NCBI GenBank assembly: GCA_947462335.1
Contig: OX381718.1
Location: 45,194,511-45,258,510, forward strand
DNA length: 64,000 nucleotides
Direction: 5' to 3'
Origin: Harmothoe impar
Lineage: Eukaryota > Annelida > Polychaeta > Phyllodocida > Polynoidae
The notes under the pieces are model-generated. The model worked only from the letters and a program-made list of their open reading frames with translations. It was not told the DNA's origin and did not search any database. Shown here piece by piece: positions 1 to 17,338 of the stretch (position 1 is its first letter; each line of letters opens with the position of its first letter). Both the position numbers and the translations under genes were made by a program.

Positions 1-262
1 TCTACGATACTACCGCCTACACTCGGAGTGAGAATGTACCGTAGGCGTCCAAGTCACTGTAGCATACAATGATGAGTGTTTATCACGGTTAGGTTTATGA
101 GAGAAAAAAAACTTAATCGTCATCAAGTGGGAATTTTCTTCCAGGAACCACTCTAGTGGTAATATTCATATGAAACTATATTAAATCAACAGGCACACAA
201 GGTATCAGGCTATGACATGTAATAGAACGCCTGTTGTGGAGATGCCCCTGTAGTTATTCTGA

Positions 263-2962
<2,700 letters not shown>

Positions 2963-3435
2963 GCATGATTTAGGGATAATATAGATCAAAGCATATATAA
3001 CTACTAATTAATATCCACGTAGGCAATTTAGAATATCAGGTTCTAAGGTATTATTTGTATAATCAACCCCTTTGTAAATTTGACTCTGACGACATTGCAA
3101 CATAGCGTTGTGAGATTGGTAGAATCTGCTAGGATCGAGTGTACCCAAGTTATGTTCATATGTATGTATGTTCTTAGTCAATGAAATATGTTTTGTTTAA
3201 TTCTACAATCGTGTGCAATTTTGTATATTTATTGTTTAGATATCAGTTTGTATGATGAATCATGCACGATTATATAGAAATATTAATGTATCGGCATTCT
3301 CATGAAGTTGAAGGGAGTGGGGTAGTTGTTCGTAGACTTTATGCTCTAGAGATGTAAATTGTATTTGTTCACTAAAATGTGAATGCGTATCTTTGCGCAT
3401 ATAGAGTTAGGAGCTGGGAGATCTGAAGCTGTCAA

Positions 3436-3439
<4 letters not shown>

Positions 3440-3466
<27 letters not shown>
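3440..3466. repeat. (TA)n microsatellite
   Basis: A run of about 13 TA repeats in the paralog A 3' UTR. Confidence 0.8.
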
Positions 3467-3471
<5 letters not shown>

Positions 3472-3642
3472 GCATCATTTTATCATATTTTTATATTAGC
3501 TAGTTTTCCACCAAAAGTAAGTTTCTCATCGGTTATCATACCAGTCATGGTTTCAAACCAATTTTCAGACAATTTCTAAAATATGGCTATGACTCTAATT
3601 ATTATAATATTAGAAAGAGAAGAATCATAACAGGTGTACATG

Positions 3643-3898
3643 TACACAGAGAACAGAAACAGCGTCAGAAGGGAGTCCAGGTTGCCTCCTGAATGACTCC
3701 CCTCTTTAGGGGAGCCCAGGCTGACTAAGGGAGCCTAGGTGACTCTCTAACTGACATAAAGGAGTCACCTAAGGGAGTCACAAAGCTCCCCGGCTCACCT
3801 ATAGGAGTCAAATATGGACCTAGGCTCTCCTACACAGGGGGGTCATCCTGGAGGCAACCTGGACTCCCTTTTGACACTGCTTCTTTTCTCCGTATACA
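3643..3898. mobile_element. GGGAGTC-rich palindromic element, copy 1
   Basis: The left end TACACAGAGAACAGAAACAG mirrors the right end CTGCTTCTTTTCTCCGTATA. The interior is built of GGGAGTC/GACTCCC blocks. It lies in the paralog A 3' UTR. Confidence 0.7.
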
Positions 3899-4454
3899 CT
3901 TTCTCGAGACTTTCTTTCCTCGAAATTGTGCAATATTATTTAGTGTAACCAAGACGTTAGTCGTAGGAGCTGGGAGATCTGATGTAAACTTTTTGTAGAT
4001 TCTATTATAGAATTCACTATAGAATTTGTTATATCGTTTTGACTACATGTACTAGAGTTAGGAGCTGGGAGATCTGAGGTTGTCAAAAAGCTGGAAGCTG
4101 TGATCTGATATTTGTATATATATATATAAACTGCAATGATAAATTAATTGATTTTTATAGGATTTTATTATCTGAGAAATATGTTTATGAAAATTGGGTT
4201 CTGTACATATATATATATGTTTTTTGTATAATATCGTATACTAATTTACCCTTTATCATAAGGGATAACTATAATTGAATAATTTGCTTAACGCATTATA
4301 TAGAACATTACCCATTAAACTGATATATTTGAATCATGTAAATAATCATCAAACCCTTAGATTCAGATTGAATTGTATTTTATATATATATAATGCTATG
4401 TACCTTATACCGTATTTGTATCAAGAAACAGTTCTTTATAACAATATTGCAATC

Positions 4455-4460
4455 AATAAA
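4455..4460 (+). terminator. Poly(A) signal of paralog A
   Basis: This is the first AATAAA on the plus strand after the paralog A stop, and it faces the convergent paralog B transcript. Confidence 0.55.
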
Positions 4461-4488
4461 TCTGAAGACACAAAACTATTTTGCAAGT

Positions 4489-4494
4489 TTTATT
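4489..4494 (-). terminator. Poly(A) signal of paralog B
   Basis: Plus-strand TTTATT here is AATAAA on the minus strand, about 410 nt after the paralog B stop at 4901. It lies only 29 bp from the paralog A signal on the other strand. Confidence 0.55.
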
Positions 4495-4900
4495 TACATT
4501 AAATGTATATGATTATCAAAATGCCCTCACATCAGAGAGATACTACATTACTATTCACAAAATAAATAGGCCAACCACCCTGAAAACATCATATAAAAAC
4601 AACATAATATAAACTATTTACAAAATATTAAATATTTACACGTTGAATAAATACTTTATGCATGTACATGAATATGAACTGATGGGCATTTTTTGATTGA
4701 TGTCCTATCCCTGTTGATCACATTTGCCTCGTCACAAATGAAAACCCTATCATTAATGATAAAGGCAATCAAGTAATGTAATTTAACGTACACCCTTAAT
4801 ACAATGTCTCTGCCATCTGACACACTCCCCCTCTGATCCCCTCTTGCATTCACGGTCCCACTCTCATTCACTCAAGAACAGCTCCCATAAAGTGATCTAC

Positions 4901-8661
<3,761 letters not shown>

Positions 8662-9702
8662 GGCTGGTGTTTCAGTTCATAAATTTCAGTCTGTAAAAAT
8701 AAGAAAATATGGGATTTCAAATTCAGTAAATGACAACAGGGATAAGTCTTATGCTATAAAATACAATGTCATGTTAACATAGACCATGCCACGTCGGGGC
8801 CGACACGCCTATAGCATGCGGTTAGGCAAACAGAAGTTTCAAGTATATAATATTGGAAGTAAGTCTAGGAACAGTAGCTCAGATTTAACTTTCATTCTAT
8901 CAGATTTTCTTTTGAAAATGCACGAAAGCACTAGCCAATCTGTGAGTAAATCCTAAAATTATCCAAAAGAGTGTTATCGTATGACGACTTAGGTTCGAGC
9001 CTGTTTTACAAGTAACGGTGAACTGAAACCAACATTATTTATTTTAGCTTTGGCTTTAGCAACTCTGAGATTGGCACTGGCGATAATCGGTATATCCAAT
9101 ACTTGAACGCCAAGATAAATAAACAAAGTATTTAAAAAAGCATTATTTAATTCAACTTATACTGAACAAATATGTATTTGAATACAAAGAACAGTTTTGA
9201 ACAGAATCAATTAACTTTAAATATTGAGGAAAAGAAAAGTTAATAATCATGAGATGAAATGGGTGGTACTTCAGAAATAAAATGTCATTTATAGATTTGA
9301 AACAAAATTAGAGTGGCAAAAGTTAAGAAGAAATATGTTTGAGGGAACGTGAACAGTATTAATCTTCTGGCTATATATAATTATGCATGTTTCTTCGAGG
9401 ATAAAAGTTGAATTCAGTGCCCCGTTGAATACTAAATTGCCAGGGAAGTGTTCATTTTGTACATTTACATATTTCCATGTATCATGTCACAAATTAAAGG
9501 CATTGGGAACCTCTATATGAAACCTTACAAAATGTGCATTAAAGATGGACGTGACAAAAAAAAGTGTATTATGCAAAATAAGCAGCGTTCTTGATCCGGA
9601 CAAAGTAATTAGCTATAACAGAATGAATATAATCTGAAAAGGAAAGAAAATACCCAAAGTATAAGAAAGTTGTGGGGTAGAAGTAAAACAACAAGAACTC
9701 AC

Positions 9703-9740
9703 CTGTTCCTATAAGTTGGTCCTCCAGGGTGATATAGACG
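9703..9740 (-). other. Candidate 5' non-coding exon of paralog B (right boundary unknown)
   Basis: On the minus strand a strong donor AACAG|GTGAGTT sits at 9703/9702. The next acceptor in the same direction is TTTTTACAG at 8693-8691, 29 bp before the ATG of paralog B. The sequence just upstream of the donor (plus-strand GTCCTCCAGGGTG at 9719-9731) recurs upstream of the donor of the equivalent exon of paralog C. The transcription start is not visible, so the exon may extend to higher coordinates. Confidence 0.45.
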
Positions 9741-9994
9741 ACGTGCTGGAGGAAGTGTCAGCCCTACTGTGTGTGTAATGTTACCCTTCCTCCCTGGAAA
9801 CTAGAATTCAAATGCACCTCCCCAACACTTTCCTACCTGGATATGGCATATATGCCCCCCCCCCCCACCTGCTTCACCCCCCCCCCCCCCCCACCCATTG
9901 CCCACCTTTCACACGTTCTCTACGAGCCTATAGCACTGAAACAACACACGACCATCACCTTGTTGGCTCCCAGGTGCCCCCTCAACCCTTCCCT

Positions 9995-10247
9995 TTAACC
10001 CTTTATGGGCCGCATACTAGTAGCACTTTGATGCTTAATGGCCTTTGTCGCGATACATAAATGCAGCCCTGTTATGAATTAACTCACCCTCACTAGCACT
10101 GTATTCAAGCATTATGCCAATCCGGGTTGATGCATCTAATACATTGCTGAAGGGGCGTCATGATGCATTCATGCTATATGAATGCATCATGACGATGCAT
10201 GGCATCATGCCGGACATTAATTTGCTATGCGGTCCTTAAACGCTTAA
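9995..10247. repeat. TTAACCCTTTAAGG family copy
   Basis: The left end TTAACCCTTTATGGGCCGCA mirrors a decayed right end TGCGGTCCTTAAACGCTTAA. The centre has repeated GATGCATTCATG. Confidence 0.65.
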
Positions 10248-10530
10248 TCGGGTTGCAGAGGACACCACTGGGCCAGTGGCAAACCAATGCCAAACACTCA
10301 AGTACCCTAAGCTAAACCACACCGCCTTGTTGGCTTATTAGCCTTTCCGACCAATATTTGGGAATTAAAGCAAAATAGAATAAACAAGGACCTGGCAGGT
10401 TGGGCCTCCATGGGCCATACACCGTGCCATCGTGTAGGGGTTTGGGGTTATTTTCCTGTTGACTTCAAACAAGACGCGGGGAGGCCAAGTGGATCCAGAA
10501 CGCCCTCATAAATTGCCCGTATGTTGACTG

Positions 10531-10546
10531 TGGCGCCCTCTAGTGG
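10531..10546 (-). promoter_or_regulatory. CTCF-like site CCACTAGAGGGCGCCA
   Basis: The minus strand matches the bilaterian CTCF core consensus (CCASYAGRKGGC) at every core position. It lies about 0.8 kb upstream of the candidate first exon of paralog B. Confidence 0.4.
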
Positions 10547-10619
10547 AAGTTAATTAGCCTAGGCGTGTGTACGCACCCGATGTACCTCCCGGAACCCGTT
10601 GCAACGGGTCGGCTATAAG

Positions 10620-10826
10620 TAAACCCTTTAATTGTCGCAGACCGGTTTAATTAATGCGCCATGTACTATGTTTTCATGATGCATTCATGCATCATACCGA
10701 TCATTCCGGGAGATATGAACCCCGCAGTATCAGCATGATGCTTGGATGTGAGTCACTTTCCAGGGCTGCATTCAGGCATCATGACGATGAAGGTCATTAA
10801 AGCAGTATGCTGCCCTTAAAGGTTTA
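10620..10826. repeat. TTAACCCTTTAAGG family copy
   Basis: AAACCCTTTAATTGTCGCAG is at the left and AGCAGTATGCTGCCCTTAAA at the right, with CATGATGCATTCATGC inside. Confidence 0.6.
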
Positions 10827-11377
10827 AAGGAGGGGACAGTGGAGAGTTGGTTGTTTGCCCTTTCGATATTTTGTGTACAGGACGATGTAACCCGGGCAGC
10901 CGATCGGCAAGGTGTTCGGGAGTCGTCGGGAGCCGTCGGTAGGGGCTGTCGGTAACTGCATGGCTACTATAATACTGAAACTGGTCACTGCTATGCAGGT
11001 CGCCATCTTGTCCCCTTATAAAAGCCACTGGAGCACACAGAGTGACAACTGACTCTTGTCAGTTATATAGTTGCTTTAATAATGCGTATACTTTAAGGTA
11101 GGGTTCCAGGGTGAATATTGAATATGTATTTAAATTCATATCCCCTTTCCCTTTATAAATATGAAAATTGGCTTTTTAGATTTTTCGTTTCATTGAAAAA
11201 GCAAGTTTTGTTTTATTTCGTTATACATTTGCACAACCCCCCAGAATATTCCATTAATAAATCTAGTTAAGGGAAAACATCTGATCCGAAGACGTCGTGT
11301 AGTAATTCTATCTATCGTGGGTAATTCTATCAAGGCAATGATTAAATTGGAAATAATTATGTCAATTCCTTATAATA

Positions 11378-11519
11378 GTTATGGTCGGCATGATGCATGG
11401 ATGCATCATTGGTCAGTTACTGGCTAGGGCTAAATTCGCGAATTGACCCTTTGGTATTGTATCAACCCCTTGACAAAGGGCATAATGCATCAAAGCAATA
11501 TACGTCTATAAAGGGTTAT
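11378..11519. repeat. TTAACCCTTTAAGG family fragment
   Basis: It retains GGCATGATGCATGGATGCAT, AGGGCATAATGCATCAAAGC and a right end TATAAAGGGTTA. Confidence 0.45.
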
Positions 11520-11691
11520 AGTTACAGCATGTTATTGGGGTACCACTGCAGTCCACCAGTGACAGTCCTATGTGGGTGCTGCCGGACAGTGGTCAGCAAC
11601 CACTGGACACGCCCACCTACAGGTCAATACGACACCTGCTACAGCATCTGTAGTGTGGACTGTATTGATCTCTGATATCGGCAGGCAGGGT

Positions 11692-11692
<1 letters not shown>

Positions 11693-11764
<72 letters not shown>

Positions 11765-11970
11765 AGGGAGGGAGACAGACAGAGACAGAGACAGAAAGAG
11801 ACAGACAGAGAGAGACAGAGACAGAGACAGACACAGAGAGCGACACAGAGAGGGACAGAGAGAGAGAGAGATAAAGAGAGACAGAGAGAGACAGGAAGAG
11901 AGACAGAGAGAGACACACAGAGAGACAGAGAGAGAGACAGAGAGAGAGGGAGGGAGAGGGAGGGAGGAAA
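11693..11970. repeat. GA / GACAGA microsatellite
   Basis: About 60 bp of pure (GA)n are followed by a G run and about 200 bp of imperfect GACAGAGA. The Ser/Leu- and Glu/Arg-rich open frames here are artefacts. Confidence 0.95.
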
Positions 11971-12868
11971 AAGATGCACACCACCATATGGGAGAGCGCT
12001 ATTGGATAATGTACATGTATAAGCCTAGGAGGGAATGTTTTGTTTAAAAAACAAGACACGGTGGTATAAGATACCAATAAAAACAAATTGAAATGTAATT
12101 CAATCTAACTGACCAGTGGGTATGATAATGTCTTTAATCAGCAAAGTGTATGTTCAACCCATCTTATCTTTTATATATTAATACTTTCTCTTAGTTCTCC
12201 TCCCCTATGCTATTTTGTACGTTATATAGACGAACAGTGCACTTACACAATAATTGATTCTGTCCATTTCGATGGTGCATTTTACCATGGTACCTGTAGA
12301 AGTACTAGGTGTATACAGGGAATGAAGGGCTACAGTTTACCTCGGTATGCATAAATCCTTAATAATGCAAGCATTGATATCAAAAGGACGGTGTAATGAC
12401 TCTAATTAGAAGTATAACTCTGATGACTACGGAGTGTGAACAGGGGCTAATGCCGGGGCTAATTGTAGGGGCTGGGCTCGGCAGGGTAGGAGGAAAGGGC
12501 AGACCAGCATGATGGTGGACAATGCACTGGGCACCGCAACACATACATAGCTATCTTGTCTCCTATACAAGTACCTCATTCCCTGTTAATAGTTAGTGTA
12601 GATATCTACTGTAGATTTACAGTAAAGCCTACCGTTTACCTACAATGAACCCTACAAGGGCAACCAACGTTTTACAATGTGCATGTTGGTGTCCCCATTA
12701 AGGGGAAATTCAAAAGTTCTCTAATCATATACATATATATAATTAATTGTCCATGGTGATTCAATGGTAAATTCAATGCACCATTTGATACACGTGAACT
12801 ATCTAGCTAGAAGTGTCACTGGGTGTTGTTCACCTTTTGAAGATCGCACACAACAGTGTTTTTTAAGT

Positions 12869-13022
12869 CGCCAGGGATGCATTCACCAAGCTTGCCGATC
12901 CTACGGGGTTGATACACTCCTGCAGGGTTGGTATGATGCATGAATGCAGCCCTGGTGAGTAGACTCACAATGCATAGGGGGGATAACAAATAAAGGGCAC
13001 CATGCGGCATTTAAAGGGTTAA
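12869..13022. repeat. TTAACCCTTTAAGG family fragment (right half)
   Basis: It keeps GCCAGGGATGCATTCACC, GATGCATGAATGCAGCCCTG and the right end GCGGCATTTAAAGGGTTAA. Confidence 0.6.
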
Positions 13023-13505
13023 TTAGGTGCCAATGGACAGGTAGAGTTCCAACAAAGGTTCACAGAGTAATATACCCGTTACTGTAACCCATAGGGACCC
13101 TTGGGGAAGGTATAGACTTCAAAGAGTAAGCAGTAAAACAAAACCATTAACACAGGGTGTGAAAAGCCTGTAGAATTAGCCCCTCGTGCCACCTGACCAG
13201 CACATAGTGCTTAACGCTCTATGATGCAGTATACACACTACACTGTACTGGAGGTGGGGAGGAGGGTATTTAATAGCACGTTGGTTCATGCCGACCATTC
13301 AGGGATTTGTTATTTCAAATTTTGTCAGCTTTTATATAAACATGTACACATAGTACATCATGGGTTAATGGTCACCTGATTGCGTATACTGATTCCGCGG
13401 CATCCATAAGGGAACGTTTCTGCCCCTCACTTTCTTAGACCATTCACCAATACCTGTGTATCATTGTTATACAATATTTCTTTATCAAAGTACCGGTAAT
13501 ACAAA

Positions 13506-15283
13506 CCCAGCAAACTGGGGTGATCCCTGGCCATGACTGGTGATGCATGGTGACTACTATTTGAGTGATCACACACTGAGTGACAATGTGCCACTGCTGG
13601 TGAGTCTCACTCAGCATGGCGACTCATCACTCATCTCGCCACTGTGGTGATCACACGCTGAGTGACAATGCGCCACTCCTGGTGAGTCTCACTCAGCATG
13701 GCGAGATATCACTCATCTCGCCACTGCGGTGATCACACGCTGAGTGACAATGTGCCACTCCTGGTGGGTCTCACTCAGCATGGTGACTTTTCACTCATTT
13801 CCCAACTGTGGTGAGCTCACTCAGCATCACCAGGATATTAGCATTGGAGGTATACTGCTTGTATTTTGCAGAGGGGGAATAGAAGTTGATGTTGATTTCA
13901 TTAATATTATCGCACATATGGACCAGATCTTTACATGATTATAATCATTATGAAAATGTGCACATCATGATAGCCAACAATATGATTTTAGATTAAGATT
14001 TAAGACAGAAAATACAATTTTCCTTTGTCTATGGGACTTAACACTGAAATGAAATTGTCTACATTTTACATAGTATATAGACATTGATCAGCCTTGCTCT
14101 AACAAGAATAGGAAAGTATGATATCCAATGACCTTCATGGTATCATATAATCATGAGAAACAAGTAAGGATTTTCAACAGTATGGTAAAACATTCTTGCA
14201 TTGAGTGATAAAAGGGGAACTTTCTTTGTCTGACCAACATGGCAGCTCTCACTCAACATGGCACATCATCACTCACAGTCGCCAACATGGTTCTCACTCA
14301 CTGAGTGACTAGGCGCCACTCGTGGTGAGTCTCACTCAGGATGGCGCATGATCACTCACGGTCACACACATCCTGGTTTCCTGAGTTCTGATTGGTCCAT
14401 TTCAAATTTCCCGCCTTCTCTTTGTTCTCAGTGGAAACTTCTAGCATTCACACCAGACAGGCAGAGACTGGCAAGGAGAACAGATGTGAGGTGGGTTGTC
14501 CTATATAAGTCATGGTGAAATCTCAGCCATCAGCTGATTGTGAATTCTACAGTAACTGTTCTTGCCTATTTTATGTCTCTATTTTTCTCTAATATATTCT
14601 ACTTTGCTCTTTTTATAATTATAGGTAGGAAGTATATTCACTGACTGGAATGACACATTTATTGGTAAGTTCTATGGTAGTTTTTGGCACTTTATTTACC
14701 TAACTTGTATTGTTATATTCTTATATATGTATAACATAATTGATTAATGATAAAAGGGGAATTTCACTTTCAAAGTAACATGTAAACAGTTTTATAACCT
14801 TGCCATGTACACTGTGTTCCTCCATAATAATCCATTATGTTTGCTTATATTCAAACAGACACTCCCACAAGGACTTCAAGTATTCATCATTGCCAAGAGA
14901 AGAAGAGAGTCTGGATGAACAGCTTAAATGATGTTGTCAATGTTATGAATAAAATACCCCCCCCCCCTGCCTCAGTGCTAATTGGTCAATGTGCCATCCC
15001 TGGTGATGCTGAGTGATCACCAGCGTGGCCATCCCTGGTGATGCTGAGTGATCACCAGTGTGGTCATCCCTGGTGATGCTGGGTGATCACCAACATGGCC
15101 ATCCCTGGTGATGCTGAGTGATCACCAGCGTGGCCATCCCTGGTGGTGCTGAGTGATCACCAGCGTGGCCATCCCTGGTGATGCTGAGTGATTGATGGTG
15201 ACACATCACTCAGTTTTATTTCATCTAGCACATTGAGTGAGGACCTCACTCAGGATGGCCACGAGTCACCCCAGTTTGCTGGG
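13506..15283. mobile_element. 1.8-kb TIR element with subterminal tandem repeats
   Basis: The ends are a perfect 18-bp inverted repeat, CCCAGCAAACTGGGGTGA and its complement. Inside the left end are three ~82-bp units (13564-13812) rich in TCACTCAGCATGGCGA. Inside the right end are about five 35-bp units (14992-15190) built on CATCCCTGGTGATGCTGAGTGATCACCAG. The centre has a TATA-like CTATATAA (14501). It also has exon-like pieces 14625-14664 and 14859 onward with AG/GT borders, and AATAAA at 14948. No transposase frame and no clear target duplication were found. Confidence 0.7.
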
Positions 15284-15559
15284 AAGTTATATCTATCTTG
15301 CACAACACAGGAGCATACTCCGGAGTATGCCCTCCTGTATTATAACTTTGCAGATACTTCGTATACATATATACATGCACATACTATACTTTAAAATGAT
15401 CAATAAAAGTCTGGGACAATTAATCCACTACTGAATTATACTTATAGCAGTACCGTCACATGGAATGGAACCAATTTCCGAACAGGCTTCGTGGACATCA
15501 TGCATACAAACATTATACAGATATGATGTTTCAGTATTTTCCCCTAGGGTATTACCAAT

Positions 15560-15561
<2 letters not shown>

Positions 15562-15641
<80 letters not shown>
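15562..15641. repeat. (TA)n microsatellite
   Basis: About 40 uninterrupted TA dinucleotides; the Tyr-Ile open frames on both strands are artefacts. Confidence 0.95.
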
Positions 15642-15645
<4 letters not shown>

Positions 15646-16209
15646 GCACAAAGGAACCATCTTATATATATATAATAAACCCGTAAATCTAAAGGCGAAG
15701 AAACCTCCATAACATGACTGTGTTATTGGGGAGTGTTCACATCATTGGGAGCCGTATACATACACTATATTTTGCTGACATTGCATACTAAATGAGTTGA
15801 CAGGCGGGTGAGAGGGCATATGGTGTAGTTACCGGAATTGCCTGAAGAGGGCGCCAGTAGGCCCTGGTTGGAGTGGCGGATTATGGGAGCTGATCCCTCC
15901 GCATGTCTACATAATACAAGCTGCCTAACGGAGGTTAGATTAGGAGTGGTCATTTATTGCATATATAGGGGGAAGACAAGAAAGTCACGAGGGAGATGCT
16001 AAAGAAAGGTATGGACATAAGTCTTTCATGCATGTCATAAGCTCACGATATGCATTATTAATTGTCATGTATATCTTGTTATTTTCGGACATGGAACATA
16101 TTGTTTAAACACAACGCAGCTGGAAATGTATATCATAAGCCAAGGTGAGGCACCGAATGCAAATATATAGCAGCATGGTGTGGGTAAATCAATGTTTAAA
16201 AGCAAGAAC

Positions 16210-17006
16210 GTGCCTCCACATGGGGTCCTACAATTTTGACCACACAGAGGCAAATATCAGCGTCACCCAGTGTCGCCATAACCACTCTCATACAAGGGTC
16301 AGGCACTGCTGGACTATAATAGATGGGTCGAGGGCCATTCTAGTGAGGGTCAGGCTAGGCTGGACATTCAATAACAGGCTGGACTTTGACAAAATTGCTT
16401 GAAAGTCTGGCCATGCTGGATCCTCATGGCATAGTCTGGCAATGCTGGACTCTTGCAGGCTGAAAGAGACTCTCCCCAGGCTAGGCTGGACATTCAATAA
16501 CAGGCTGGACTTTGACAAAATTGCTTGAAAGTCTGGTCATGCTTGATCCTCATGCCATAGTCTGGCAATGCAGGACTCTGGGGAGAGTCTCTTTCAGCCT
16601 GCAAGAGTCCAGCATTGCCAGACTATGCCATGAGGATCCAGCATGGCCAGACTTTCAAGCAATTTTGTCAAAGTCCAGCCTGTTATTGAATGTCCAGCCT
16701 AGCCTGACCCTCACTAGAATGGCCCTTGACCCATCTATTATAGTCCAGCAGTGCCTGACCCTTGTATGAGAGTAGTATTGGCGACATTGGCTGACGCTGA
16801 TATTTGCCTGTGTGCATGTCGCCGTGTCGATTTTTAGCAAAAGGGCCGTGTCGCTGTGTCCATTTTTATCCATATAGAAATGTACTAGAGCCTTATAAAG
16901 ATGTCTGTTTCTGTCAAATTTTAAAAGGGCCGTGTCGCCCGTCTCAATTTTTAAAAGGGCCGTGTCGCCGTGTCGCCCGTGTCGATTTTTACCCATGTAC
17001 AGGCAC
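16210..17006. mobile_element. GTGCCTCTACATGGGT-ended TIR element, copy 2 with palindromic cargo
   Basis: Length 797 bp. The ends are GTGCCTCCACATGGGG and ACCCATGTACAGGCAC, and both flanks read AAGAAC, a 6-bp target duplication. The right 190 bp match the GTGTCGCCGTGTCGATTTTT interior of the other copies. The left part holds the large inverted repeat 16249-16808, so this is either a composite or a longer family member. Confidence 0.85.
16249..16808. repeat. 560-bp palindrome with 229-bp arms
   Basis: The left arm 16249-16477 and right arm 16580-16808 are almost exact reverse complements. For example, GGCAAATATCAGCG mirrors CGCTGATATTTGCC, and GAGACTCTCCCC mirrors GGGGAGAGTCTC. The 102-bp spacer is itself a diverged direct copy of 16352-16452. 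The open frames in it read the same protein on both strands and are artefacts of the palindrome. Confidence 0.9.
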
Positions 17007-17338
17007 AAGAACCACCCACACCCCCTGCTTTGAAAAAAGTGACCACTCCTTACCCAGGTTTGCCAACATAGCTCCACCCCTACCGGTCACCCAGCAAGTC
17101 TCCCCTACCGGTGTCTGTAAACAGAGATACACTGCTGGCCACTGCGCCTCACTCTCACTGAAGGGTTTACTGATTATCATAAGTCCAAGCCTGTAGCGAT
17201 GATTCATATTCAGACTTATTTTTCCAAGTGTTATTCTTGATAAGCTAAATCAGATCACTAGTGGCTGTCAATCATGTTTTACATTGTTAGTCCATCTTCG
17301 AGACCCCCCCCCCCTGCCCCATTAAAGGAAATTGTATG

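Larger units (their letters stand above)
3403..4077 (+). repeat. Three copies of a TAGGAGCTGGGAGATCTGA motif in the paralog A 3' UTR
   Basis: The 19-mer TAGGAGCTGGGAGATCTGA occurs exactly at 3408-3426, 3964-3982 and 4059-4077. Copies one and three also share the five bases AGAGT before the common TAGGAG block. Copies one and three are followed by related text: a CTGTCAA or GTTGTCAA stretch, then ATCTGATAT and a short TA run. An unrelated transposon-like block (3643-3898) lies between copies one and two. Confidence 0.8.
2963..4480 (+). other. 3' untranslated region of paralog A
   Basis: After the stop at 2962 there is no long open frame. The first AATAAA on the plus strand is at 4455-4460, so a UTR of about 1.5 kb is likely. 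Further AATAAA hexamers at 4561 and 4646 are possible alternative ends. The UTR contains a TA microsatellite (3440-3466), an inserted inverted-repeat element (3643-3898) and three copies of a 19-24 nt motif. Confidence 0.6.

Noticed and set aside
11568..12086. Long open frames rich in Leu/Ser or Glu/Arg
   Set aside because: They are translations of the GA microsatellite in several frames.
13506..15283. CRISPR-like spaced repeats (82- and 35-bp units)
   Set aside because: This is eukaryotic DNA; the repeats are direct subterminal arrays of a TIR element without spacers.
15428..15686. Tyr-Ile repeat open frames on both strands
   Set aside because: They are translations of the TA microsatellite.
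16288..16769. Two identical 'proteins' on opposite strands
   Set aside because: They arise from the palindrome; there is no start context, splice site or domain.
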